Source: Kalmusia sp. IMI 367209
Lineage: Eukaryota; Ascomycota; Dothideomycetes; Pleosporales; Didymosphaeriaceae
Reading direction: 5' to 3'
Assembly: GCA_027946365.1 (NCBI GenBank)
Contig: JAPEUQ010000014.1
Coordinates: 1,054,001-1,118,000 of the forward strand
DNA length: 64,000 bases
Of the stretch, positions 25,125 to 36,287 are shown one piece after another; the first letter of the stretch is position 1, and each line of letters begins with the position of its first letter. Below the pieces are notes generated by a model, which was given only the letters and a program-made list of their open reading frames with translations, ran no database searches and was not told where the DNA came from. Made by a program: the position numbers and the translations under genes.

Positions 25125-25442
25125 AACGTATCCAAGGATTTCTTGAGGAATTTTCCAATGTTAGGATGAGAGCCGGAGGTTCCAATTGTCTGCCCTCGAT
25201 GTGCTTTCACCCCCGCCCACTACACCGCCTGCCCCTGGCAACCCGTCCCTCGCTAGGAACTCATGCACCGCAACGTTATCACCGTCACTGTGTCGTCCTC
25301 GCAACGCTGCCATGTGCCGCCAAGGCCCGCCGGCCGCTTGACTGTCATTTCAAGCTGCTGCTGCCTCGCCCACAACATTTGCTCTCCAACGCACGACACC
25401 GCTTTTTGAATTTTTTTTTCTTTTCTCAAAATTCATGACAAA

Positions 25443-28400
25443 ATGGTGTCCGCCACCATCCTCACCCTCTCGGCCGCAAAAGCCTCACTCGCGGGCGTTC
25501 GCGCCTCGTTGAAACGATCGGAGCCCGCCCTGGCCGGGTGTCAGCGGGCGCTTTTGCGCCTCAAGAAGGTCGCGTCGGGTCTGCCCGGCAAGAAGAAGGG
25601 TCACGCCGAGGAGACAGCCGCCCTGGATCTCCAGGTCGCGGGGATCCAGCGGGACGAGGCGCTCCAACAGCGCGACGCCGCCCTCCTCCAGGTGGTGGCA
25701 GGGAGCCGCGAGCTCCACGAAGCTCGGCAGCAGGTCCTCGCTGCCGCTGAGCACCTAGAGAAGACCGTCGAGCAGTACGCCGACGAGGTTGCGTGCCGAA
25801 AGGCACAGCTCGATGCCACTAGAGCCGAGGTGAGTCTATATAAGGTCTCCACACTTCTCTCTTCATCCTACTGATTCTAGAGTCCAGTTCGAGGCCCTCA
25901 AGGCTAAAGTCAAGATCGTCGACGCCCTCAAGCGGCAGGTATGTCTATCCTGTTAACGCTCTACTATAGCCATTGACGTTTCCCAGCTCAACACTTGCAA
26001 CAAGAAGATTGCCGCTGTCCGGAGTGAGCTTCAGTCAAGCAAGTCTGCGGAGCAGCAGCATCAGCAAGCCGCCTTGCAGGCGCGCATGCAGGTTGTCTAT
26101 GTGCAGCAACAGACTGCCCAGTCCCACCAACAGGCCGCCCACTATATGAACTCGTGCAACGAGGCGCAGCTCGCCATCGCAGGTCTGGTAAACCGCAACC
26201 ACGAGCTTGAAGCCGAGAACATGTCGACCACTAAGACGCTTGAAGCCACTGGCGATGCACTGGTCAAGACCCAGCACGAGCTCATTACCGCCCGCGGCGA
26301 TGCCTCTGTCACTGTGCAAGAACTCTCCATCGCGAAGGAAACCATCTCTACACTGACTGCTGAGCTCGAGGCTTACAAGAAGAAGTGCGCTACTCTCACC
26401 ACTACGCTTGATATCACCCAGATCGAGCTATCTGCCTACAAAAATGACGAAGCTGTCTACGCCGACGAAGTTATTGCCGCCATAGAGCCTGTTGCAGTCT
26501 CCGAAGTCGCTGTTGCCACTAGGCTTCTTACCATCATTGCTCCCAAAGCCGGTACAGGTGCATCACAAATTTCTACTGACGAGTGCAAAAACATTGTCAC
26601 CGACTCTGATAGCGACGCAACTATCATTGGATCTCCCAAATTCGAGCGCCGCGCATTCATTCCTCCTCACCTGCGCAAGAAGCCTGAGTACGCTCATCTA
26701 TTTGCCCCCGCTCCAAAGACCGAGAAGAGAGATGTCACCAACGAATGCAAAGACATTCGTAGCGAGTCCCATAGTTCCGACATCGAAATGTCTGTCATCA
26801 TTACCGATCCTTTAATTTCGAACAATAAGACGTACGACCTCACAAGTGAATGCAAAGACACTCACAGCGACGCCGATATATCCGAGTGCTCCGATAGCCA
26901 GAAGCCTGCCACCGATGCCGTCTCTAGATACCTCAAGCTTGGCCGCCAGTATATTCCGCCACATCTCCGCAAGAAGCCCGAGTTTGCGTATTTGTTCGCT
27001 CCGGCTATTAAGGTCACTTCCACCGATGAGTGCAAAGACACTCTCACCACGTCTAGCAAGGAGAAGGTTGCCTTCATCGACGAGCCTATTTCTCCAAAAG
27101 ACAAGGCGCACAGCTTCATTAGCGACACTCTAATTGGGACTGATAGCGAGAAGAATATCACCGCCGCCGATTCACCTGATGCAGCACTTAGCTCTCATAC
27201 TTTCAAGGGCGTCCTCAATCATTCTGATAGCGAGAAGAGTACCACCATTATTGAGCCTTTTTACCCAAAAGACGAGCCACTCACCTTTACCGACGAGACC
27301 AAGGACACTCATGCCGAGCCCCACAGCAGCAGGAACCTCGCCATCACTTCAATCGATATCCCAGAGGACAAGCCGCTATTTTCGGACACCGAGCGCAAAG
27401 ACTCAGTCATTGATGCCGATATGTTCAAGACTCCTCCCATCATTGAGAGCAAAACCGAGCTGTCGCTGAAGCCTGCCGTCACATACACTGATTCAAGCCA
27501 CTTCGTCGTCAAGAAGCCTATGACGGTCGAGTTCAAGCAAGACGAGAACGGCATCTGGGCCGCTGTCATCACCGATCCGATCGACCCCAAAGATCTTCTC
27601 ATCGAGGCGCTACAGAACAAAATTGCTGCCATTACCGCTGAGCTTGGTGCTAGAAATGCACAGGTCGTCCGCACTACCACTGAGGCTGCTTCCAAAGACA
27701 TGAAAATAATTGAGTACAAGGTTAAGATCGCCAGCATCAATCTCGACCTCGCTGCAAAAGAGAAAGAGATCCTTGCGAAAGATGCAGAGATACTTGCGCT
27801 CAACGACGCAATCGCGGCCACAAAGGAAGACTTTGCTTCTAGACACACCAGCCTCGCGAACGCAAACAACACACTTATCTCCAAAGACGCCGAAATCAAC
27901 GCGAAAGGCGCCCTTCTCATACATACCACCACCGCCCTCGCAATCACCAAACGCGAACTCTCCATCTCCCGCACCGCTCTGCGCACCACACAAGCCGCCC
28001 TCGCCACGACCTCATCCCAACTCTCTGCAACGCAGGACGCAAACACCAAGCTCGAGATACTTCACAAGATGTACGCCTGCGACAAGAACCCGTCCTGCAT
28101 ATCCTGCCCACACCATATGCAGCGTGCGCTTCACATCGCCATGGCTGCCGAGGTCGCGTCCGCCCAGCTCCTCTCAGAGACGCACATGGAGCGCCTCAAA
28201 GCCATATCCGAGCTGCATGACTATGAGGTGCATCGCGCGCGGTCGGATACGCTCGTTGAGCATGCGAGTCCCCTCCACGCGGCTGTCAATGATGAGGATG
28301 AGAGCGAAGAGCAAAGTAGTGACGAAGATGACTTGTCAGAGGCGGACTCGGATGAGAGTAGCGTGATCTTCATTGGGACGGATGGTCGGATGCCTGTGGA

Positions 28401-28608
28401 TGTTCCGTCCAAGCCGGAGCCGGAGCCGGAGCCTGAGAGCAAGGTCGAGGTCGAGGTGTCTCCTGAGGTTACTTCAGAGCCTGTGGTTATCGTTGGATCT
28501 AAGCGACATGTCTTGTCAGCGCGGGCTTTCATTCCTCCTCATAGGCGCAGGCAAGGTTTTGCTTTGCGCTCGTTGGCGCAGCACATGCCGGACCTTGTGC
28601 GCCAGTAG
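25443..28608 (+). CDS. Large coiled-coil protein with IPPHLRKKPE repeats
   Basis: Three exons (25443-25829, 25888-25938, 25987-28608) join in frame to 1019 residues; the middle exon is only 51 bp. The N-terminal 350 residues and residues about 670-830 are Ala/Gln/Glu/Lys-rich heptads typical of long coiled coils (e.g. LSIAKETISTLTAELEAYKK). Between them lies a low-complexity segment with repeated boxes: AFIPPHLRKKPEYAHLFAPA, then YIPPHLRKKPEFAYLFAPA, and a last copy AFIPPHRRRQ near the C-terminus. Six or so T-[DNS]-E-[CT]-K-D boxes alternate with Asp/Ser stretches. A small Cys/His motif (CDKNPSCISCPHH) precedes an acidic tail (SEEQSSDEDDLSEADSDESS). No catalytic domain is visible. It is probably a structural or scaffolding protein; the box series looks tandemly duplicated. 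Confidence 0.8.
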
Positions 28609-29360
28609 ATGTCCTTTGCTTTATCATTTAGGCGTGTGTAAAGCATAGCGTCGAGTAGTATGGCTACTTTTGGAATGGCTGTCGTATTAAGGATATGGCT
28701 TCTTTTTTTCTTTCGTGTTTTTGATGTTTTGGGTCTGGATGGTTGGTTGGTGTGCCCTAGTTAGATACCCTACTTCGGATGAATGCGATTGTCTTGTGTA
28801 TATCGAAACTTACCTCATTTTGCCTGTGATGTTGGTGAGATGTAAACTTAAAGTTGATCTGATATAACAAGACATGAGTGCATAGGTTGGGCCCGGCGTG
28901 TAAAGCGGGTCTTAGGTCAACATATGAGAGACTGGCGGAAAGAGGTGATTAGGAGTCAGCGAGACTTTTTCAATGGGCCGCACAGAAGTCGAAACAAAGG
29001 GCTGTGTATAAAGGTATTTTCTGCTTATTGGTGGCTGAGACCCACGAAGGGCAATGTGCAGGTCGTAGGTGATATGAACCATAGACCGCATCGCGCTACC
29101 ACAAAGCTCAACAGCCTAACATGAGTATACAGTCTTGAGGTTGACAAAAATGCCATTGTTGAGTCAAAATGAAATTCCTCAGGCTGTATGCTCAATACAC
29201 TATACCATCCTTGCAAGCGTATCCCCGTCTTCCATATACATCACATACTGGAGTCGGTAGCGAGGCATCATTTTCGAAATACTAGGTGCTTGGCTTATCG
29301 TCATACCGCAGCTGCGTCCACTATACCCATTGTTGAGAAGAGTGAAGAAGAGGGAGATAC
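28609..29360. other. Intergenic
   Basis: Three-prime flanks of two convergent genes. T-rich tracts near 28700 and 29390 fit polyadenylation regions. No other signal seen. Confidence 0.5.
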
Positions 29361-31501
29361 TCAATACATTATAACCTCAATAAGCATCCCTTTTTTCTTC
29401 CCTCCTACCTTTTCCTTGGCTGTATTGAGAGCTGCATACAATTGGCCAACATTGCTCACTCTCACACCTTGCATCCAGTCATTTTGCTCCGATGAGGGTG
29501 ATCCAATCGCGCACCCTGCTGCAGCCTCAGCCAAAGCAGCGTAATTAGGTGTAGGGCGGAAAGAGATATTAATTTCATCATCGGAAGCGGATATGTTCAG
29601 GCCTTCGGGGTAGACAAGTTCTGTAGAGTTGCGGGGAGCTTTCCAACCTAGCGCAAGCATTAGCAGGGATGTTGGAGCCATTACCAAGAAAACGAACCTC
29701 CGTTGTTTAGCACCATGGTCAAGATCGGTATCTCGCATTTCCGTGCCACCCATAGCGCGCTGGACGGGGATGCGCACATGAAGCTCCCATCGCCGACAAC
29801 CTGGCAGACTAGCCTGGGTTCTTCGATTCCAGCCTTTTCTAGATCCTCCAACGCCATCTTGATCCCTAGTGCTGCGCCATTGCTCCATCCGATGCCAGTA
29901 CCTCCGCAGTTAATCCAGCTTTCAGGTCGACGGGGTTGTATTTGGTCGTGGAGGGTTTGTGCTGCGGTGACGGCTTCGATGACAAAGGTAGTGGATTCTG
30001 GGAGAGCGGTCTTCAAGAGGTGGCCTATGTTGTCTGCGTCAAGCGCGGCGGCATCGTCAAGGTTTCGCTGGGCGTTAATGTTGGCGAGGCGAAGCTGGTG
30101 TGCCTTTGCGCGTGCCTTGCCACGAGCGGCAAATTTCGGGTCCTCAAGCGCCTTGCGCAAACTCGCTGAGCTCTTGATATGTCCAAGAAGTTGGTTCAGA
30201 GCGGTGAAGCTATCCACTTTCCAGCGTCCGTGAGCAGGAAAGAAAGATACTGGAATCTGCTGATTCAATGGATCACTGTCCACATGGTAGATGACAGTGG
30301 TCTTTGCTGGTGAATTTCGAGACGGTATCCACGGTACGTCACAGTCAAGCAGGAGAATTACATCCGCGTCTTTGGTACATTCATCAAAGCTGAGGCGGAT
30401 CCTTCTGAAGCAGGGTGGGTTGACGGAAAGCAAACATCACTGCCACCTGTGTCATGCACGCGAATCCCAGGTATTGCATCTGCAAGTGCGACGAGCAGGT
30501 CTGGTGTTCGACGGTCCCGCCCAGAGTAACCGGTAATGACAAGCGGGCGTTCAGCTTGGACGAGGGCGATACACATCTCTTGGACGGCATCGAGTGGTAG
30601 GGCACTCGGCCCGATAGGAACCCACTGGTCTTGCTGCAGCGAGTACGGCTGTATCTCTTGGGCCAAGACCTCGCGTGCGCTGGCCAGGTAGACTGGGCCT
30701 CTAGGAGCGCTGTTGGCAAATTGCAAGGCACGTCCGACAGATTGCTTGACGTTTAGTCCAGTGCGTACTTCTCCAGTGAATCTGCAATATTGCCTCACAA
30801 TGGCTGCCTGGTCTGGTGCCTGCTGCAGCCAGTGCATGTACTCTGTCCGCGAGCCAGTCAGCTCCCCGGATTCAGTACACGGGCAAAGGCCCGCGAAAAT
30901 GAAGACTGGGACCCTGGCGATGCTGGCATTATGAACAGCTTGACCGAGCGCTTGTGTGCCGACATCAACATGGACCACGACGGCTTGCGGCTTTCCACTT
31001 ATCCGAGCATAACCGTCGGCCATAGAAAGCGCTGTGATTTCAGCGGGGCACGTGATGAAGCGCGGCCACTTGTCTGGTCGTTCCCGCTTGCCTTTGAGGA
31101 TGGCCTCGATGATGGAAGGATGATCGGAACCAACATTGACAAAGCATGCTGTTATCCTGGCCTGGCTTCATGGTAGCAAACATCCTTGGGTAGGAAATCA
31201 TACTTACCTCCCATAGTGCCTCGAACAAGGCGAAGGCTGTCGTGTACCTGTGTGTAGTCAGCATCTTGAGGCAGCCTACTGCAACATGAAGCACTTACTG
31301 CGAAGCTTCCTGCTGCGTGCCTGAGATGCTGGTGGGGGTGATGAAGGCGGTGTTGGTAGTTGTTCGTCGTGTAGTAAGTCGAGGAGAATGCGAGGGAGAA
31401 TGGACAGAGGGAATCGGAAAGGCTCTGAAGAACTTCAACTTGCGACCCAAGAGGAGACCACTGTGACTCTAGAGCCCTAGAGTAGCGACGCGCAGTAGCA
31501 T
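29361..31501 (-). CDS. Thiamine-diphosphate-dependent enzyme (acetolactate synthase type), frameshifted
   Basis: Enzyme of the thiamine-diphosphate superfamily that includes acetolactate synthase and benzoylformate decarboxylase, acting on 2-oxo acids. The N-terminal pyrimidine domain has the catalytic Glu context FITCPAEITALSMADGYAR; the C-terminal domain has the cofactor motif GDGSF followed 26 residues later by NN. Introns at 31270, 31195 and 29690 are clean (YTTAFALFEALWE joins ARITACFVNVGSDHPS). One base is missing near 30401, where FPSTHPAS and FDECTKDADVIL lie in different frames; a third G would join them. No ATG lies in frame near the expected start. A distant ATG at 31501 is in frame but followed by TAG at 31469. 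The gene is therefore either mis-assembled or a young pseudogene. Superfamily is certain, substrate unknown. Confidence 0.75.
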
Positions 31502-31900
31502 AGTAGTGTTTATGTGGGTGCCCTAGGCCAATGTTTGTGATGTGGGCAGAGGGCAGGCGCGGCGTTAGGTGTACCTACCGCGCCGCAGCGGCCGCGCCTG
31601 CCCGGAATAGCCGACATCACCAAAGGGACAATACAAAGGACATTCGAGGATATTCTGCGTGGAGGTGGGGAGCACCCTGTGGGCGGTGCAATTTCGAGGG
31701 GCTCATCACTTTCTGGCTTCTCAGCCTTGCTGCCAATACCCGCATAGGTACGTCACGCGCTGACTACTTACATTATCGAGAACGATCGACCACTTAGCTA
31801 ATTCCTACACAAAAGCACACATAAATGTACTTCTGAACCACCGAAGATCAAGCTACCAACCGAAAACTGAAACTGGCGACCTTCAGGTTCCCTTGTCCCC
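31502..31900. other. Intergenic
   Basis: Upstream of the thiamine-diphosphate enzyme and downstream of the orphan exons. GC-rich, no motif seen. Confidence 0.45.
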
Positions 31901-32345
31901 TCACTGTGCGTAAGAGTACGCGTCGGCGCTGTCCACCTGGAGCTCCCTATCTGAATCGAAAATAGCCCTCGTTGCGTACGAAGATTGGGTGGTACTGTCG
32001 ACTTGGAGCGCCCCGTCAGACTTAAAGATCGCGCGCTTGGCTTTAAGTCAGGTCAGCGGAGTCATCGGGCAAAGTCAGTCCTCCACACGTACCGAGTGGC
32101 ACAGCAGATGCGAAAAAGCAAGCTCACCGGTAGCGTGGATCGATGAGAAACCGTGCCATGCAAGGTCGACCTCCTTCTCGGTGAGACGTAAACAACCACT
32201 ATGCTGCTCGACCAAGAAAGTGTCACCTACTAATCAACAGTCAGCTTACATCTGGTCTAATCTGGTGGCCAGTCACTTACCGTTGCCAACCTCTTCTAGA
32301 GAATTATGACGATATTGTTGGGCCGACGAGAGTTCTAACGTTGCT
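31901..32345 (-). pseudogene. Orphan C-terminal exons with internal repeat
   Basis: Three exons with clean splice sites join in frame: QQYRHNSLEEVGNG, then DTFLVEQHSGCLRLTEKEVD and WHGFSSIHAT, then a final exon with two near-identical boxes, AIFKSDGALQVDS and AIFDSDRELQVDS, before the stop at 31901. No start codon or upstream domain is found: going upstream the reading runs into an MFS transporter fragment in another frame. I do not recognise the family. It is most simply the 3' end of a gene whose 5' part was lost at a rearrangement breakpoint near 32310. Expression from the truncated transporter's promoter is conceivable but unsupported. Confidence 0.45.
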
Positions 32346-32947
32346 CGTAAGTCCAAACATGGTCATCGCCAGACCCATAGGCCTTAGGTCTCGAAAGATA
32401 TCGCAGAACATTTACCGGAGACTGTCTGCGGTGCAGCTGCACCACAACCCAGAATGAAGCGGGAGAAGAGAAATGTGCCCCAACTAGGCGCCAACCCACA
32501 TCCTAGCGTAAAGGCGGTGTGCAACGAAAAGCTGGCGAAGAAGATGGGACGCCGACCCCAGTGCTCAGACATTGGGGCAAAGATGATAGGGCTTAAGACT
32601 GTAAATCATGAACATGGATTTGGCAGATTGACTTTGAGGACCTATCACGTACTATAGCCAATCAGAAAAACTGCGACGGGGAGGGGCTTCTGGAACTCTG
32701 ATGTAACGCCAAAGTGGGTGTTTAGCACTGTTCCTGAACCACTAGGCAAAGACGACCCCATGGTCACGTTGAAGTTCATCAAGATGACGGTTGTGGTGAT
32801 GAGTTGCTTCCGTGTCTGCAACGCCTCGCATTAGATATGAAACTTCAAGTCCAAGAGAGAAACTTACAGTTGAAAAGTGGTTGCCACATCATCAGAGCTA
32901 CTGATAGGCACTTCTGCTGATATATGATCGGGGACCCTCGTAGACAT
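32304..32947 (-). pseudogene. N-terminal fragment of an MFS drug:H+ antiporter-like transporter
   Basis: The ATG at 32947 opens MSTRVPDHISAEVPISS, and exons separated by two GT-AG introns encode transmembrane helices 1-5 of a DHA1-type major facilitator transporter: LMNFNVTMGSSLPSG, then the loop 2-3 signature region MSEHWGRRPIFFASF, FSRFILGCGAAAP, and GLAMTMFGLTSNVRTLVGPT. Reading is broken at least twice: the first junction is out of phase, and a shift occurs between QTVSGKCS and DIFRDLRP. Sequence ends abruptly after the fifth helix at about 32305, where unrelated exons begin. More than half of the usual 12-helix protein is missing, so it cannot be functional. Confidence 0.7.
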
Positions 32948-33270
32948 TAGAACCCGAGGGGCTGCAAAAGAGGATGGCACTTGCGTCGGGGACACGCGCT
33001 GTCCTTTGATGAGAGTATCAAAGGTCTATTGGAGAGTAGCATCTTCATTGAACTGATATCACCACAAACGAAAGTTCGCAAGAGTTGTGGCTTTATCCTG
33101 GTTAGTCAAGATATTTGTAGTTTGCTCGCGCTCGCGCGAGGAATGCCAACGGGGTTTAAATCTAGTAACACGTCGTAACTTTCCGCACCTCGCCAAGCAC
33201 AAAAGCAAAAGAAAACGATGGTAAGCTGTCTCCATAGGATTAAATCCACTCCACCAGCATTTCGGCTCCT

Positions 33271-33990
33271 TCACAGCAAAAGTCGCAATCGCTCCTTCGG
33301 TCCAGCACCTTTAGATATGCGTCTCCTCCTCAAGATCAAGAAGTTGTATAGTAAAGTTGCGACAAGGCCCATAACAGTGACCCCCATGCAGATTGAATAT
33401 CCGGTACTATAGTACGGTGCGTACTTAGGTAGGAACGCAAAGGGAGCCAGTATGCCTGCAGCTTTTCCAACGGATATTATAAACGCCGACCCAATGCTGC
33501 ACTCTTTGTGACCATGAAGGTTCATAAGGTACCGGCATACAGTGATGGGAGCGGTTCTAAGAGCGCCCATGCAGACCAAACCGATGCCTAGATAGCGTAA
33601 AGAGAAACTGGAATGGATGGTCATTAAGATTGCAAGGCCGACGACAAAAAGGGCGAATGGAAAGAGCACAAAGGGAAACCGTAAGTTTACCCGGTCCGAC
33701 AACCAAGCCATAATAATGCATAGCCCAAAAGCAGTGGCGAACGGCGGAACCGAGTGTAGCTGATTTTTGATCACGGTGTAACCGAGGGCTTTAACGACTC
33801 GATGCGCAGCGGTGCCAGCTTGTATACACCCATAATCACGCTTATCGTTCCACTTACTCGTTGGGGTAAAGTAGGCAAACGAATATACCGGCACAACAAC
33901 GGCTGTAATAAATTAGATCCTCTCACAAATTTCATGGTATACGACATACCGAAGTACAATGATGCTCGTAAATAGTTAGCTGGACAGAAG
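33271..33990 (-). pseudogene. C-terminal half of an anion:cation symporter-type MFS transporter
   Basis: Exons starting near 33990 encode VVVPVYSFAYFTPT, then after a 55-bp intron VKALGYTVIKNQLHSVPPFA, MAWLSDRVNLRFPFVLF, and the last helices up to YNFLILRRRRISKGAG. This is helices 7-12 of a Dal5/allantoate-permease-like MFS transporter, a different family from the fragment 330 bp downstream. The segment upstream of VVVPVYS is scrambled, and helices 1-6 are absent from the following kilobase. The C-terminal half itself is open and hardly decayed, which points to a recent truncation rather than slow erosion. Confidence 0.7.
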
Positions 33991-34829
33991 GCCGTCCTCG
34001 GGCTTGGTTGGATCCGGAGTCGCGGCATCGGTCTGGTTGATTTCTATGTAGCGTAAGTTGAGTAGTGCATCACAGTATCAGTAGCATACCTGCTTGTCCT
34101 GTGACGGTAGATGTGAGGTAAATGGTTGATAGTGGTGATGATTCGAGTAGATTTGTGAAGGACAGAAGGTTGTGCGCTGAGAGAGTTGATGTGTTGCGTT
34201 TGATGGAGCTGCTAGTTGAGGGTAACGCGAGACAGGCCAAGACAGTATAGGTTGACCGAAAAACAAGGCAGCGGGCTCCGAGAGATCAGCTTTCATGTAA
34301 TGCAGAGACTATCGTAGTCTTGTCCTACGGTCCTGCCAGTATGCGCTCGACACGCAAGCGACGCTATCCGCATGGGTACGCATGGAAAGTGGCACGGTGG
34401 GCAGATGTGATGCTGTAGATTTGACTCAGAATCCGTAGGAACAACTGTGTGCAACACATTTATTCCTCTCCGAGGGTTGTGCTCTGTGCTCCCTGTGTCT
34501 TTCAGCTCGCTGCGTAGACAGAGCAGCTACAACAGCACGGCTCGGGCTACACGAGTGGCTGAGGCTATACACAGCCCTGCAATAGAGAGCAGCCTTGGAA
34601 ATAGATTGGATGATCGTATATTGCAGGGTCCAATGTCATTTTGGGATGCAAGTTAATTCTGTCGTACTCATTCCTCCCTTTGGCGGCCATGCGAGATATT
34701 AAGTCGGCGCCCCACAGCAACGCATCCTGTCCGTCGCGACATAGTTTAACTTCCTCCGCTAGATCGATTGACTCTCGTCCCTGATTCGAATTGTCTGTCA
34801 GCTCCACTCGTAAACCAATTGTGGCTTCC
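33991..34829. other. Intergenic, possible transporter debris
   Basis: Lies upstream of the symporter fragment. A short minus-strand frame at 34296-34078 has no transporter character. The right part is the promoter side of the PTH11-like gene. Confidence 0.45.
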
Positions 34830-36049
34830 ATGGCCCTCTCTACGTCAGCTCCGCTCCCCACGTTTATCCCGGCGTTGAAACCGCCATCGGGAGTCTCTTC
34901 CAACCCCGACCATCCAGCCTCGCTGGCCCATCTTGCAACTATCACCATAGCGATTTGCATACCTTTAGTGACCATATTCTTTGCTCTTCGCAGCTACGTC
35001 CGATTCTGGGTCAAGCGACTCTTCACCTTCGAGGATGTCCTCTGCATCCTGCTATGGTCCGGCACCGTTGCCTACTGCGGAACCATGCGGAACACAATGT
35101 ATCATGGTGGCGGCATGCACTTATGGGACATATCGCCACCCAAGGCGCACGAAGCGGCATACTGGTTCAATGTCTGCGCCATCGAGCACGGTATTATGAT
35201 CGGGCTTGCCAAGATCGCTGTCCTCTCGTTATACCGGCGCGTCTTTTCACCGCTCAAATGGAGTGCATTCGACATCATCATTGTCGCACTTATCGCCATC
35301 ATATTAGCTTTCTATCTTGTTACAAGTATGGTGAAGATTTTCGGGTGTTGGCCACGGACCAAGATTTCGGACAAGTCGATCCCTGGCAAGTGTGTCCAGA
35401 TAAAGTGGGTCTTGAACATTAGCGGGGGCTTCAACACAATCACTGACTGGATGATACTTCTCCTCCCCATCCATGCTGTTTCGAGGCTGCAGATGGATAG
35501 ACTTAAAAAGATTCTCGTCGTTCTTGCCTTCACTTTTGGCATGTGGTACGTTGCAGTCTCAATGATAAACCCTGGCAGGATATCAAGTTGACGTTATGTA
35601 GCGCTCCGATCCTCGCAACAGTAGGATTTGCCGTCCGCATCAAGAATAGCGGCAACAAGGACGTCTCCTGGAAACAGCCAGAGATTCTCCTCTGGGGCAC
35701 TGGCGAGCTTGCCTCGAGTAACCTCATCATTTGCTTCCCGGAGATCGCTGCTCTCTTTCGTAACGGCACGTGGAGAAGAATATCGACGCCCCGCAAGCCC
35801 GGTCCCTCTACCCTCAAGGGCTGGAATGAGCCACCATCGTCGAAGAAGGTTCGTGACCCTTACATGACTAGGAGCTTGATGAGTGCAACGTTCAATGGGT
35901 ATGATGGGCAGTGCATTGAGTTGGGTGATGGAGATAACGATGTGCAAATAACGCGGACACAGAGCAGTCGCAGGCTTCATAATACTACAGACGAGGGGGT
36001 AGTGGTAGCGAGGAACGAGTTCAAGATCGTGACGCTTCAGGAAGTCTAG
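34830..36049 (+). CDS. PTH11-like seven-helix membrane protein
   Basis: Integral membrane protein of the fungal rhodopsin/PTH11-like family, whose best-known member senses host surfaces in Magnaporthe; most members are uncharacterised. Two exons (34830-35545, 35602-36049) give 387 residues. The ATG at 34830 is the first in frame. Hydrophobic helices are visible at HLATITIAICIPLVTIFFAL, FTFEDVLCILLWSGTVAYCG, HGIMIGLAKIAVLSLYRRVF, FDIIIVALIAIILAFYLVTS, GGFNTITDWMILLLPIHAVS, KILVVLAFTFG and LWGTGELASSNLIICFPEI, with the family's WxDWxILLLP-like fifth-helix region. The cytosolic tail of about 120 residues is charged. No CFEM domain is present. The gene is intact although it is flanked by broken transporter and MACPF-like genes. 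Confidence 0.85.
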
Positions 36050-36287
36050 CACACGAAGAACACGATAACGCTGAGCACAAGAGAGGGTTGCACTTTTACG
36101 AAGCCATTACTGAGCCCTTACCCCCTTTTTGTGTTTTTAACAACGCCTTTACTTTATCTATACATCTATTAAGGAATACATCAGGTTAAATATTTTCAGC
36201 GAAAGCCTTTCTAGATTCTAAAGCCCTTGACTAGATAAAACACTCCACTACTAACTCTAATTCGTCAACACAACTATCAGGTATGGT

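Noticed and set aside
27309..28049. 246-codon minus-strand frame
   Set aside because: Antisense shadow of the coiled-coil gene, rich in Ser/Ala by mirror of its repeats.
30393..30430. Very short intron explaining the break in the thiamine-diphosphate enzyme
   Set aside because: A GT-AG pair of under 40 bases exists but would remove the conserved FPSTHPA segment.
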